Assembly (NCBI GenBank): GCA_033558025.1
Contig: JAUCEF010000007.1
Location: forward strand, 4,278,001-4,342,000
Origin: Phytophthora sp. 'mugwort'
Taxonomy: Eukaryota > Oomycota > Peronosporomycetes > Peronosporales > Peronosporaceae
Length of the DNA stretch: 64,000 bases
Reading direction: 5' to 3'
Of the stretch, positions 1 to 9,455 are shown in pieces. Numbering within the stretch: position 1 is the stretch's first letter; each line of letters begins with the position of its first letter. The position numbers and the translations under genes were made by a program. Under the pieces are notes generated by a model. It was not told the DNA's origin, made no database searches, and saw nothing but the letters and a program-made list of their open reading frames with translations.

Positions 1-106
1 CCCGAGCAACCACTGAGGTCGGAGTAGGTTGCGGGGCTTCCCCGCTGTAGGCGGCTGTTGCAGTTGCTGGATTAAGTCGGACTTGGTGTTTGCGGATGTT
101 GCCCCG

Positions 107-361
107 CTACTCGAGCCAAGTCCTTGCTTCTCGATCCACCCCCCGCACTTGGTTCAGGCCTTCGACCAGGTTTCCCATCCCTTGTACCAGGCTAGCCAGT
201 ATCTGATTCAACGCGGCGATATCAGTACTCACTGATGTATTCAGGTTGTTGATCGTTGCATTGATGTTGAGGCTGAAAGCTCTGATATCATCATGTGTCT
301 CATCCAACCTCCTCTCCAGGCGGTCAATCCGTCGGTTTTTCGGCGCTGTGGCGATTCCCAA
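107..361 (-). CDS. Hypothetical coiled-coil ORF, possibly part of a mobile element
   Basis: This is an open frame of 84 codons. Its first half has a charged heptad-like pattern (RIDRLERRLDETHDDIRAF), and the rest is rich in Asn, Leu and Val, which suggests a coiled coil. It ends at a TAG, and more readable but low-information sequence follows in other frames. No conserved catalytic motif is visible. Long coiled-coil N-termini of this kind occur in retroelement Gag proteins, but nothing else in the first kilobase supports that. It could be a fragment of an unrecognised repeat or chance coding. Confidence 0.2.
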   Translation of the reverse strand: MGIATAPKNRRIDRLERRLDETHDDIRAFSLNINATINNLNTSVSTDIAALNQILASLVQGMGNLVEGLNQVRGVDREARTWLE

Positions 362-450
362 TCAGCTGTTGCCGTTCAGGGGCGTGTCGGTTCTCGCATC
401 CGTCGCACTGTGTTTCTTGATTGCATCGGCACCAAGTTCTACTATGTCGC

Positions 451-482
451 AATCTTCCAACTCACTTGTGAGCTGGAAGATT
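451..482. repeat. Short inverted repeat (hairpin), 15-bp arms
   Basis: The arms are 451-465 and 468-482, separated by two bases. They pair at 14 of 15 positions, and the odd pair can form a G-T wobble as RNA. No element is recognised around it. Confidence 0.6.
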
Positions 483-792
483 GATTTGGTAGCACTTAGG
501 CAGAGGAAGTCTTTTTGCGATGTTATATGTGCCCGAGATCTATTTGTTAATCACCTGAGCATCTCAGTAGTGGAGCTGAGAGAGTGCTCGAGCGTCAGTC
601 TCGAGGTCACAGTTGAGCTGGATCCACGTCTGCTTGGCCGGAGCAGTAGTCGACTTTATTCCTTCCTTTACGATTCCGGAACGAGCCCGAGCGGCCAATC
701 CGTCAACTGACTTCTGCCATTGTTCCTACCTTGCACATGCAACCCTATTCCCAGTGGCTATACTGGTACTTTGGTAAGTTCTTGCGCGTTCT

Positions 793-1140
793 CTAACTGA
801 ACTCTGCTACCAAGCCCATCTTCTTATCGACACGTCTACGAGCCCCTACAGAAACTCGTGACACCATAATGTGTCCGTTTGCCATGTTTACTGATCCCTT
901 GGCTACAAACGTTTGGCAATTATCGCAAGTGAAGGGGTCGTAGCGGCTGAGGGTTTTGATGCAACGACACAGCAAACAATGAGGGTTTCTGGGATAACAC
1001 GCAGCGCGTAGTACGATGAAGAAGTACATGACAAATGGAACGCTTCCATTTGGATTACGAGCCGTGTGCGCAATTAAACTCGCTAGAATTTCCAATTTGT
1101 CGCGTGTGATGTTCCAGCTATAGTCTTTACTGGTATCCAC
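793..1140 (-). CDS. Hypothetical cysteine-rich ORF
   Basis: The open frame has 115 codons. Its centre holds a cluster of cysteines (CLLCRC, then CDNC about 16 residues on) that could bind zinc, followed by FVAKGSVNMANGHI. The N-terminal part (NITRDKLEILASLIAHTARN) looks helical. I do not recognise the family. It has no recognisable promoter or partner, and the neighbouring DNA reads as decayed repeat. It may be a small real protein or part of an old transposon ORF. Confidence 0.25.
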   Translation of the reverse strand: MDTSKDYSWNITRDKLEILASLIAHTARNPNGSVPFVMYFFIVLRAACYPRNPHCLLCRCIKTLSRYDPFTCDNCQTFVAKGSVNMANGHIMVSRVSVGARRRVDKKMGLVAEFS

Positions 1141-1626
1141 TTCATCATGTCAAATGTGTTGGCGTTGTAATAATTCGTTCTGAGCGCCCTTATTTGCATT
1201 TTCAACGAGTCCCTTTTGCATTAGTTATTTGCAAGGTTTCGCCGTGGAGATGAGGGCTGGCAGAAGATTAGGTTAAGTGTTAGGTGAAAATCACTCAGTA
1301 TCGTATTTGGCATGCATGCACCCTTCATATTCTGTCTTCTACTCGAAACTGTCTCCAAAGCACTTAGCGGAATTAACAACTGTTTACTAAGTACGAATCA
1401 GACTTACCTAGGAAGAACGATTAGCACTGATTAGGTAAATGTATACCGAATGTAGCACTCATGTGATTGCATTACCGTTGATTACACGATCGGTCGTTGC
1501 ATCAAAACCCTAAGCCGCTACAAAATGCCAAAATCCTGATTATAGAAATATCATCGCAATATATTGTTGCATAGCAGCAAAACCCGCACTGTATTACTAG
1601 AAGATCCTCGACCAAACGTTGACCTC
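1141..1626. other. Intergenic stretch, nothing recognised
   Basis: AT-rich DNA 3' of the aldo-keto reductase gene. No ORF, RNA or repeat boundary could be supported. Confidence 0.4.
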
Positions 1627-2703
1627 TTACAAGTGGCGGCCACGAAGCGTAGAAAGGAAATCCATCTTCGACACCGTCGGCACGAACTTGACGACCTCGT
1701 CAATCTTGGCCTTCACCTCTGGCGTCATCTTGTCCACAAAGTCCAGCGCCTTCAAGTTCTCCTCCAGCTGCGACGGGCGACTGGCACCGATCAGCACCGT
1801 CGACGCGTGCTCATTCGACACAGCCCACGCCATGGACATCTGAGCGAGCGAGCAGCCCAACTCCTTCGCGATCGGCTTCAACTTGTCCGCCATCTCCACG
1901 CGCTCTGCGAATCCCTCCGCAAACGGACTTCCCTCCTCAAACATTGGCGACGTATAGCGCGATCCATCGGGTTTGCCGTCACTGTACTTCCCCGTCAGCG
2001 TTCCGAACGCCAGGGGGGACCACGTCGTGAGTCCGAGCTTGTACTTCTTGTACAAGTCCAGGAACTCGTACTCCACTTTGGTGCGCACAAAGATGTTGTA
2101 CTGAGCTTGTTCGACAATGGGACGGATCATTCCCAACCGATCCGCAATCTCACAGGCTTCACGGATGTCCGAGGCCAGCCACTCGCTGGTCCCCCAGTAG
2201 AAGGCCCAGCCCTGGTTGATGACGAAGTTCATAGCTCGCACCGTCTCCTCAATGGGGGTGTACGGCTCCGGACGGTGCGAGAAGATGACGTCCACGTACT
2301 TAAGATCGAGACGTTTCAAGGAGGCCTTGACCCCCTCAATGATGTGTTTGCGACTGTTACCCTGGTCGTTGGGGCCGGCTTCTGTGAACCCCTTGGACCC
2401 GTTGAAGACTTTGGTCGAGACGACGAGGTCCTCGCGACTCCAGAGTTTGTCGGCGATGCCCTTTTTGATGGCTCCACCGAGGAGCTCCTCGGCTTGGCCG
2501 TTGCCGTAGATCTCGGCCGTGTCGTAGAAGTTGACGCCGTGTTGGTACGCGATCTTGACCATCTCGTACCACGCGTCCACCGTGTACTTCTCGTCGTACG
2601 CCATCCAGGAACCGAGGGCAAGTTTGGACACCAAAAGTCCAGAGTCGCCCAGAAAACGGTGCGTCATCTTAGTGGGGGTGGAATCCGTGGAGGCGGGGGC
2701 CAT
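1627..2703 (-). CDS. Aldo-keto reductase, voltage-gated K+ channel beta-subunit type (copy 1)
   Basis: An intact, intronless gene of 358 residues. The AKR TIM barrel runs from about residue 15 to the end. The catalytic tetrad is present: Asp61 and Tyr66 (YDTAEIYG), Lys98 (VVSTKV) and His143 (FSHRP). The NADPH-binding C-terminal block (TVLIGASRPSQLEENLKAL) is typical of the Kv-beta/AKR6 branch. These proteins reduce aldehydes and ketones with NADPH; animal members also bind Shaker-type channels. Whether this one does so cannot be told from sequence. The start fits the initiator motif 45 bp upstream and gives the same length as the neighbouring copy. Copy 2 lies divergently about 600 bp away and copy 3 about 20 kb away. 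Confidence 0.93.
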   Translation of the reverse strand: MAPASTDSTPTKMTHRFLGDSGLLVSKLALGSWMAYDEKYTVDAWYEMVKIAYQHGVNFYDTAEIYGNGQAEELLGGAIKKGIADKLWSREDLVVSTKVFNGSKGFTEAGPNDQGNSRKHIIEGVKASLKRLDLKYVDVIFSHRPEPYTPIEETVRAMNFVINQGWAFYWGTSEWLASDIREACEIADRLGMIRPIVEQAQYNIFVRTKVEYEFLDLYKKYKLGLTTWSPLAFGTLTGKYSDGKPDGSRYTSPMFEEGSPFAEGFAERVEMADKLKPIAKELGCSLAQMSMAWAVSNEHASTVLIGASRPSQLEENLKALDFVDKMTPEVKAKIDEVVKFVPTVSKMDFLSTLRGRHL

Positions 2704-2747
2704 AGTGAAGTGCTGCTTGGTCGTTAGGGGGATTGCGCTCGGTGAGG

Positions 2748-2764
2748 CAAAAGCGAAAGTGAGC
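2748..2764 (-). promoter_or_regulatory. Oomycete-type initiator (INR-FPR) of AKR copy 1
   Basis: On the minus strand this reads GCTCACTTTCGCTTTTG, a good match to the oomycete core-promoter consensus GCTCAYTYYNCNNTTT. It sits 45 bp upstream of the ATG. Copies 2 and 3 have the same kind of motif at nearly the same distance. Confidence 0.7.
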
Positions 2765-3253
2765 AGTTTGAGGGATGTGCATTACCTTGAAGATACTTTG
2801 ACATTATGGGGGTATACTGTAAATCAAGTGCCTTTTAAATGTATTGAAAAAGTGGAAGCACATATACGGACTAGTTTTGGTATTGATATCAACGTAATCA
2901 GTAGAATTGAAGAGTAACGCTGATAGCGTTGTGGTTGGTTGATTACGCTGAAAACGTTGTATGGGAGCACACCGTGTGTTTCTTTAAAGTGACTCTTAAT
3001 TTGACTTCTTGCGAGAATGAATGCTGTTTAGCAGTCGTATGATCAATGGTAAAGCAATCACACGAGCAGCTCTTAGTAGAAGCGAATACTGAAGGACATA
3101 TATGCATCTTAAGACTGACTGGTGCCAAAACCCATGCCAAAACTTCAACCAGCCCTCGTTTTGACTCCTTGTTCCACAGCCAGGTGAGCGGCGGCCTCTT
3201 TCACTGCTGATGTCGATACTATCCGGTTTGTTGACCACCGTTTTTTGGTGTTG

Positions 3254-3269
3254 TCATTTTATATTTTGC
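3254..3269 (+). promoter_or_regulatory. Oomycete-type initiator of AKR copy 2
   Basis: TCATTTTATATTTTGC lies 49 bp before the chosen ATG at 3303. It supports that start over the in-frame ATG at 3210, which would lie upstream of the transcription start. Confidence 0.65.
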
Positions 3270-3302
3270 TTTCTACTGCATCAAGCGCTCTCAACAACAG
3301 TC

Positions 3303-4379
3303 ATGGTGTGGAACTCTGCTAACTCCCCATCGACTAAGATGACTTACCGCTTCCTCGGCAACTCAGGGCTTCTGGTGTCCAAGCTATCACTCGGCTCCTG
3401 GATGGATTACAACGACAAGTACACGGTGGACGCGTGGTTCGACATGATGAAAGTCGCTTTCGAGCATGGCGTCAACGTTTACGACACCGCAGAGAGATAT
3501 GGATACGGTCAAGCGGAGGAACTACTCGGTGGTGCTATCAAGAAAGGCATCACGGAAGATGTTTGGACTCGTGAGGACTTGGTAATCTCGACCAAACTCT
3601 TTCCTGGAACCAAAGGGACCATGCAAGGAGGGCCCAACGATGAGGGGGTTGGCCGCAAACACGTCGTCGAAGGCCTGAAGGCATCTCTCAGTCGCCTTCA
3701 ACTTGACTATGTCGATGTGGTATTCTGCCACCGTTTCGACGCGTTCACTCCTATCGCAGAAACTGTCCGAGCCATGAACTTTGTGATTGAGCAAGGCTGG
3801 GCCTTTTACTGGGGAACGAGTGAGTGGCTGCCGTCGCAGATTCAAGAGGCCTGCGAAATCGCAGACCGACTCGGACTCATCCGACCAATTGTCGAGCAAG
3901 CTCAGTACAACATTTTCGTGCGAAGCAAGGTCGAGTTCGAGTTCTTGGACCTGTACAAGAAGTACAAACTCGGTCTGACGACGTGGTCTCCGCTGGCGTT
4001 CGGTACGCTGACTGGAAAGTACAGTGATGGTAAGCCGGAAGGCTCACGCTTCACCACTCCTCTGTTTCAGGAAGGGAGCATATTAGCTCAAGGATTTGCT
4101 GAGCACGTGGAAATGGCGGACAAGTTGAAACCAATCGCCAAGGAGCTAGGCTGCTCGCTCGCGCAATTTTCGATCGCTTGGGCGGCTGCGAATGATAATG
4201 TGTCAACCGTGTTGTTGGGGGCCAGCCGCCCTTCTCAACTGGAAGAAAACCTGAAAGCACTCAATTATGTCGACGGCATTACTGCGGCAGTGAAGATTAA
4301 GGTCGATGCGGTCGTCAAGTTCGTGCCAACAGTGTCGAAAATGGAGGAGTCGACCATGCTTCGTGGTCGTTATTTGTAA
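3303..4379 (+). CDS. Aldo-keto reductase, Kv-beta type (copy 2)
   Basis: This gene encodes 358 residues, exactly the length of copy 1 and colinear with it without gaps. The tetrad residues are Asp61 and Tyr66 (YDTAERYG), Lys98 (VISTKL) and His143 (FCHRF). The C-terminal NADPH block (TVLLGASRPSQLEENLKAL) is conserved. An in-frame extension to 3210 would add a hydrophobic leader, but the initiator motif at 3254 and the match to copy 1 make the 3303 start better. It is divergent from copy 1 with about 600 bp between start codons, so this is an inverted duplicate pair. It is predicted to be a cytosolic NADPH-dependent oxidoreductase; channel binding is only a family possibility. Confidence 0.93.
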   Translation: MVWNSANSPSTKMTYRFLGNSGLLVSKLSLGSWMDYNDKYTVDAWFDMMKVAFEHGVNVYDTAERYGYGQAEELLGGAIKKGITEDVWTREDLVISTKLFPGTKGTMQGGPNDEGVGRKHVVEGLKASLSRLQLDYVDVVFCHRFDAFTPIAETVRAMNFVIEQGWAFYWGTSEWLPSQIQEACEIADRLGLIRPIVEQAQYNIFVRSKVEFEFLDLYKKYKLGLTTWSPLAFGTLTGKYSDGKPEGSRFTTPLFQEGSILAQGFAEHVEMADKLKPIAKELGCSLAQFSIAWAAANDNVSTVLLGASRPSQLEENLKALNYVDGITAAVKIKVDAVVKFVPTVSKMEESTMLRGRYL

Positions 4380-4532
4380 TTGTGTCATAAGCCGCTAACT
4401 ACGAGACTCGCTGACCCGCTCGACCATTTTAGAAACATTTTATGTTTCATGGCCCACTCGCTTTAAGTTCCCACTCTCTTTAGTACCCCATTCTCTTTAG
4501 TACCCCACCTCCGATTCAAATGATAATAATTT

Positions 4533-4941
4533 TTAGAATTGTCAGATCGGAGCCCGCATGAATCACCTCGGTGGCGACGACGGCGAGCTCACGGAGCAGC
4601 TTTTCACCTTTAGTTGTCAATTTCGAGTCGTGGCGATGGAGTCCGAGCTCACGGTGGAAGAGAAACCGTCTGTAGTCAAAAAATAGAGGCTTAGAGCGTC
4701 CGGTTGTCAAGAAGCATAAGCTCGAAAGGAAAACATCGTGCACGTGCAGCAGTTGTTCAAGGAGTACAACATCCAGTACTCGAACATTTATAACGTGGAT
4801 GAGACTGCTGTGTTCCTTGACCACAACCGCAACACGACCATCCAATTCCGTGGGTCCAAGGATGTCAACGTGAAAAAAGTCGTTCGCGTTCGAAAAAAAA
4901 CGTGTTACTGCTGTCTTTGTGGCTTCTGCTTCGGGGCATAA
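4533..4941 (+). mobile_element. Pogo-like DNA transposon remnant
   Basis: Around 4545-4735 the DNA matches the pogo-like piece at 58880-59130. They share the terminal block GTCAGATCGGAGCCCGCAT and the start of the helix-turn-helix ORF (TVEEK...SVV). The stretch from 4738 translates to YNIQYSNIYNVDETAVFLD, which fits the DDE_1 catalytic block of pogo/Tigger transposases (IYNMDETAVFLD). Most of the transposase between these two parts is missing and the frame is broken, so this is an internally deleted relic. Confidence 0.6.
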
Positions 4942-5579
4942 ATTCGTACCCCATCCGGTTAGCCCCTTCAGCCCGGGAGCCTGGACCTTACATGTTATCA
5001 GAAAAAGTTTAACATGGACTATACACATTAAATGTATGTTGACCTGTTTTTTTTTGTATGAGGTGCTACAAATTTCAAGTCAAGGAGGGGTAGTGGTATC
5101 CCCTTCCCCTCCCTACGGGGATCAAAGATAGTACAGTGATACAAAACCACGCCCGTATAAGAAGTGATAGGCTGCAGGAAGGCTCCCGCATATCGCATAT
5201 GTGGTATTACAGGTGAGCACCCGCCGCCACTGGATTTCTCTCACTTTCAGAATCGCTCGCTGTCACGAAAGCTGACCCCCCCCCCCTCTACACACACAAA
5301 TGGCATTCCAAGCACGCTGGAGCGAGCTAACCAAGCGGGATGGGCATAGAGGAAGACAACCGGCCTCTCTGCTGATTTTACGATTTGAAACCCGGTAAAA
5401 CGAATAAGGACATCCGTGGGCAAGACTACTTTGTCGGCGAGGAAGAGCTCATGCTGTATTTGGACAAGGCGACCTCGATTAGTTCACTGTGATCTAAAGG
5501 TTACTGCTCCTGCCTATGCTAACATATTGGTATGCACAGAGGAAGCACTGAAGAAGACGAATGAGAAAGGCAAGGCACC
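4942..5579. other. Intergenic, no gene recognised
   Basis: Contains a C-rich run at 5278-5287 and a T run near 5047. No ORF has recognisable content. It separates the pogo remnant from the piggyBac relic and may include the 5' end of the latter. Confidence 0.3.
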
Positions 5580-8316
5580 ATGCAAAGACAGCAGCGCGAG
5601 GCGTGCATCGCGAGCAGCAACGCATGCAGTGGCCCCCCGGTAAGTCGGCGCAATCTCGTCATGGTTGATACCTCAAGTGATTCACCGAGCGGATCAGATG
5701 ATGATGGCAACGACGGCAATGAATCTGCCGTCGAGGGAAATGTATCGGGAGCTGAAGCAGCCATCGAACCCAGCGAAGATTTTCCTGGTCTTATAGGTTC
5801 GTCTAACTTGTACCTACAAGCCATCAGTTTACTCATCCATTTTGTTATCTTTCGTATCTAACATACTATTTGCGTGATATTCAGTTTAGATGTCAACCGC
5901 ATTGCTGAAACTGACGATCACCAATCTTTTGCAACTCTCGCGTCTGAAGCGGAGAAAGATGACGGTCATGACGAGGATACGTCTGCGGGCGGATATTAGA
6001 CATGGAAGCGCTACTACAACTCCCCCGGAAATGCGTATTGGTAACGAGTTGATTTCTGCGATTGGAGGTCTCTGCAACGTCGCTTCCGGCGCAGTACCCG
6101 ATGACTTTTTGAAGGAAATGGGTGAGAAGGGGCGCTTAGACTTAGTGACGCGGACGCCGCATGACTATCTTATGGAACCGTACGAAGCCCGACCAGCCAC
6201 TGCTATGCGTGAGGACTATCCCAATATGCACGCCGGAGAGTTGGGTCTACGGACAAAATTCCGGATGCAGCAGTTACACCCTCTGGGGCGTTCTTCTACT
6301 TCATGCAACCAGAGCTGTGGGATAATATTGCTGAGGAGACCAACAAGTACTTTGGTGAGAAGCTTCACGAGCGACTGCAAGGTCTGCACGCGCGGCAAGT
6401 TGTGCGTGAGCAAAAACATTCCGGGTTCAAACGAAAGCCCCAAGAGCAGATTCGGGCAGAGCTGCTGAAGTCTGCCGATATCACTTCAAGGGAGCTGTGC
6501 GCTTTGTGGGCTCCTGATCGCAAGATCAATCATGCCTATCAAGGCGAAGTTGACGCATCACTGGCGGACTATTGAAGAGGGGTAATTCCTTACGGATGCT
6601 TCGGGCGGTTTTATCCCTCGTGATCGATTCATGCATGTGTCGCGCAATCTTCACTTCAGCAGCGATGAGCGTGCATCAAACGACCAAGCTTAGAAACTAC
6701 GCCCAGTCATTGATGCTCCAAAGGATCGATTCGCTGCCGGTTCAATCCCCCCCCCGCTATCATAGCGTTCGACGAAGCGATGCTGCCCTCAAGACGGAAT
6801 TTTAACCAGATGCGTGTGTAAATGAAGGACAAGCCTCATAAACGGTGAACCAAGCTGTTCATGCTATGCTGTTCTACAATGGCATACTGCATCCGCTACT
6901 TTTTTTGGGTTCCTAAGTTCTCTTATCATCTATCATACAAGCTAACCTTGATCTGACGGTTGTATGGTACAATTTTGAAGTTTATTGCGGGAAGAAGGAG
7001 AGAGCTGGCGTGCCGAGTTCTACGGACTACCAGTCGGGCCCTGCTGCAGTGGTGCAAAATCTAAGACAAGTCTTCGGTAGGACGGCTCCACCGACTGGCG
7101 ATATGCGACTCGTCGTTATCGATCGGTTCTATTCGTCCGGGCCGCTATCAATGCAGCTTTGACGATGGGGTTTTATACTATTGGCATCGTGCGGACAGAC
7201 CGGAAGGCCTGAGTACTAAACTTATCCCGAAAAAGAACAAGGGAGACAAAAGGAAGCCGCCCAAGATACCCAAGAACCATCCAGTAAATATTGAGTGTGG
7301 TACATCCATAGTTGCCGAAAGCATACAAATTCCTGACGTGAAATGTCTGCGTTGGTGGGATACTCGTGCGGTACACATGCTGAGTACTGATGGTAGCGTG
7401 GCGATGGATCGTATTGTCCGTCGCGACAAGCTGACTGGAAAGCAGATAGAAGTTGCTTGTCCACGCGTTGTCAAAGACTACCAGACGTACATGGGGGGAT
7501 GTACATGACCAGTTACACCTGCAACTGTAAGTGCTGCTATCCTGTATGTACCTATCACTCAACTGATCGTGTATGATACATGTATAGGTACTCACTTCAG
7601 TCAGCTTTGCATCAAGTACAAGAAGTACTACAAGTCGATATTTTCTGGGCTCGTCGATCTGGCTATTATCAACGCGTACATTGTCTACAATGCCCGCCGC
7701 GAGGCCGCCGGCCTCTCAAAGATGAGTCACGTGAAATTCCTGAAGCTGCTCCGTGTAGACTTGTGCCAGCTGGTGGGCGAGGACAGGCAAGTGTTGCGAA
7801 TCAACGAATGCCTGCAGGCGACACCTTCCAAGCGTTGGATCGGGCTAGAAGTCGACAGGAAGTGCACCATCCCCTCCGGAACGATGAGTGGCGTCCAGGA
7901 AACAACAACTTGGGTAGGAAGCGACGCACGCGAGTCTGCAAATGTGTTCCCTTCTCAAAGGTACAGACGGTGTAAGCTGTGGCGATTCGTCCATCTTTTG
8001 CAGCACATGTAAGCTTCCGACCGCATCCAAGAAGCCAAGGGCGTGGCATGTCTTCCTCTGTGATAAGGTCCGGCATACATACAACGGAGCAGCGATGTCA
8101 TGCTTTAAAATCCGGCATAAAGCTTGGCGCAACGGTACGTTACTCCGGAAGAAGGCTGGTAAGCGGAGCATCTGCGCTCGCACGCCAGCAGCTAGGTCGG
8201 TGAATGAAGAGGAAGGTGGAGAGGAGGGAAGTGTGTCATCAGGTGATCAGTCGACCTCTAGAGGCCCACGTTCAAAGCGTGCCCGTCGTGCAACCGATGA
8301 GGCCGTGACTGAATGA
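5580..8316 (+). mobile_element. PiggyBac-like transposon relic (copy 1)
   Basis: Frame-shifted translation gives consecutive blocks of a piggyBac-type (DDE_Tnp_1_7) transposase. From 6300 there is ELWDNIAEETNKYF; near 6620, RFMHVSRNLHFSSDE; near 6750, the first catalytic region IIAFDEAMLPS; near 7110, MRLVVIDRFYSS; from 7230, KNKGDKRKPPKIPK; and from 7480, KDYQTYMGG. The frame resumes at about 7600 with IKYKKYYKSIFSGLVDLAIINAYI. The C-terminal Cys-rich block is at 7940-8120 (FCSTCKL, FLCDKVRH). A possible intron lies at 7530-7586. Several stops and frameshifts show it is dead. A second, inverted copy follows about 1.1 kb away. Confidence 0.78.
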
Positions 8317-9455
8317 ACAGCTGGTTGCGTCCTACCATACATATTGAGTTTTGTATAGCTACGTCGTCACGACATCAGCCCATTTCGTATGTTCTTGTTA
8401 TCATCGGCTATGCACTCAGTATTCGCGGCTCTGTTGCGTAGCTAGTGCCTCTCGCACGTGCGTGCACCGGTTTTGCGGTTCATCATATATGTGACCACCC
8501 CAACATGTACGAGAAGCACTGCACAAGCTAGTATATACACGATAGAGGTAGAGTCTGTCGCCTAGGAGTAGGTTTAGCTCGGGGCTATCCACTATACATG
8601 TTTTAGAAATATATAGTCGATTGAATGAAAACCCTTACCTGTAGACACTCGATAGATTTTCTAGGGTTCAGGTTGGGGGGGGGCAAAACCTCTCAAGGGG
8701 TTAATAGTGCCTCCATGTGTAATAGTGCTCCCACATTGAGCAGTGCCCCATGTAAGTCATAGGGCACCAACGTATGTAGTACCCCACTGGGCAGTGTTGC
8801 AGGTTTTACAGTATAATAAAAACCCTTGAGACAGGCTAACCGAATTATTGGAAGCGTTAAAGTTTAGGCAGACTATTGACAGCATATGTGACAACTCCCT
8901 GCCCCTAAGTCCCTAAAGTCCCCTTCGCTCTGCGGATTTAGTTTTTTTTTTTTCGAGCCTCAGATAGCCTAAAATGCAATGCTGGGACTGAGGTTTGCAT
9001 CCGCGTGCTGCGTACATGGACTGCAAACGACAGGCTGCTCGCTGCGCTCGCTCGCCTCCTACCCTTAATCCATTTTATTCTAAAGAGTGATAATATTGTA
9101 CATAAACTGTTGTCTCATTTGCTGTCAATAGTCACTTCCCTAACGTTTATGTGCAGCACATACTAAGTCCTACATGTATATGTTTTGATAACATGTGTAG
9201 GGGATAGACGCATGGGGCTCCATCATATTGAAGGCCGAATATCCACAAAGGTGCACTAAATAGTGCTAACTGTATATTAGACAACAAAACTGCGAAAGTC
9301 TTGAGCAAGGCGTCGGACAGATGCGATTAAGTTCAATGTCATGATAAAGCGGATATACAAAAGGTAAAAATAAGCTGATACAATCCGTCACTCCGTCAGC
9401 TATCGCAGTGTCCATTGTGAGACGAACCCGGTTTGGCGGGTAGGGGGTACCTGTC
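8317..9455. other. Spacer between two piggyBac relics with a pogo-like end
   Basis: No gene is visible. At 8690-8815 there is a block ending in GGTTTTACAGTA that is the reverse complement of the pogo-like terminal motif TACTGTAAAACC, with several GTGCCCC-like repeats inside it. This resembles a solo transposon end or a MITE. The rest is AT-rich and unrecognised. Confidence 0.4.
8690..8815 (-). repeat. Pogo-like terminal repeat, solo end or MITE
   Basis: Contains the terminal motif TACTGTAAAACC on the minus strand and repeated AGTGCCCCA/AGTACCCCA motifs. The same motifs bound the pogo-like element at 58805-59456 and occur before the remnant at 4.5 kb. Confidence 0.5.

Noticed and set aside
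246..710. Plus-strand ORF of 154 codons
   Set aside because: Low-information Ser/Arg/Leu-rich sequence overlapping the coiled-coil ORF in antisense; no motif.
1564..2727. Long plus-strand ORF (387 codons)
   Set aside because: It lies antisense to AKR copy 1 and is rich in His/Arg/Leu as expected of a shadow frame of a GC-rich gene.
3210..3302. N-terminal extension of AKR copy 2 with a hydrophobic leader
   Set aside because: The initiator motif lies within it, and copy 1 has no such extension, so it is probably untranslated.
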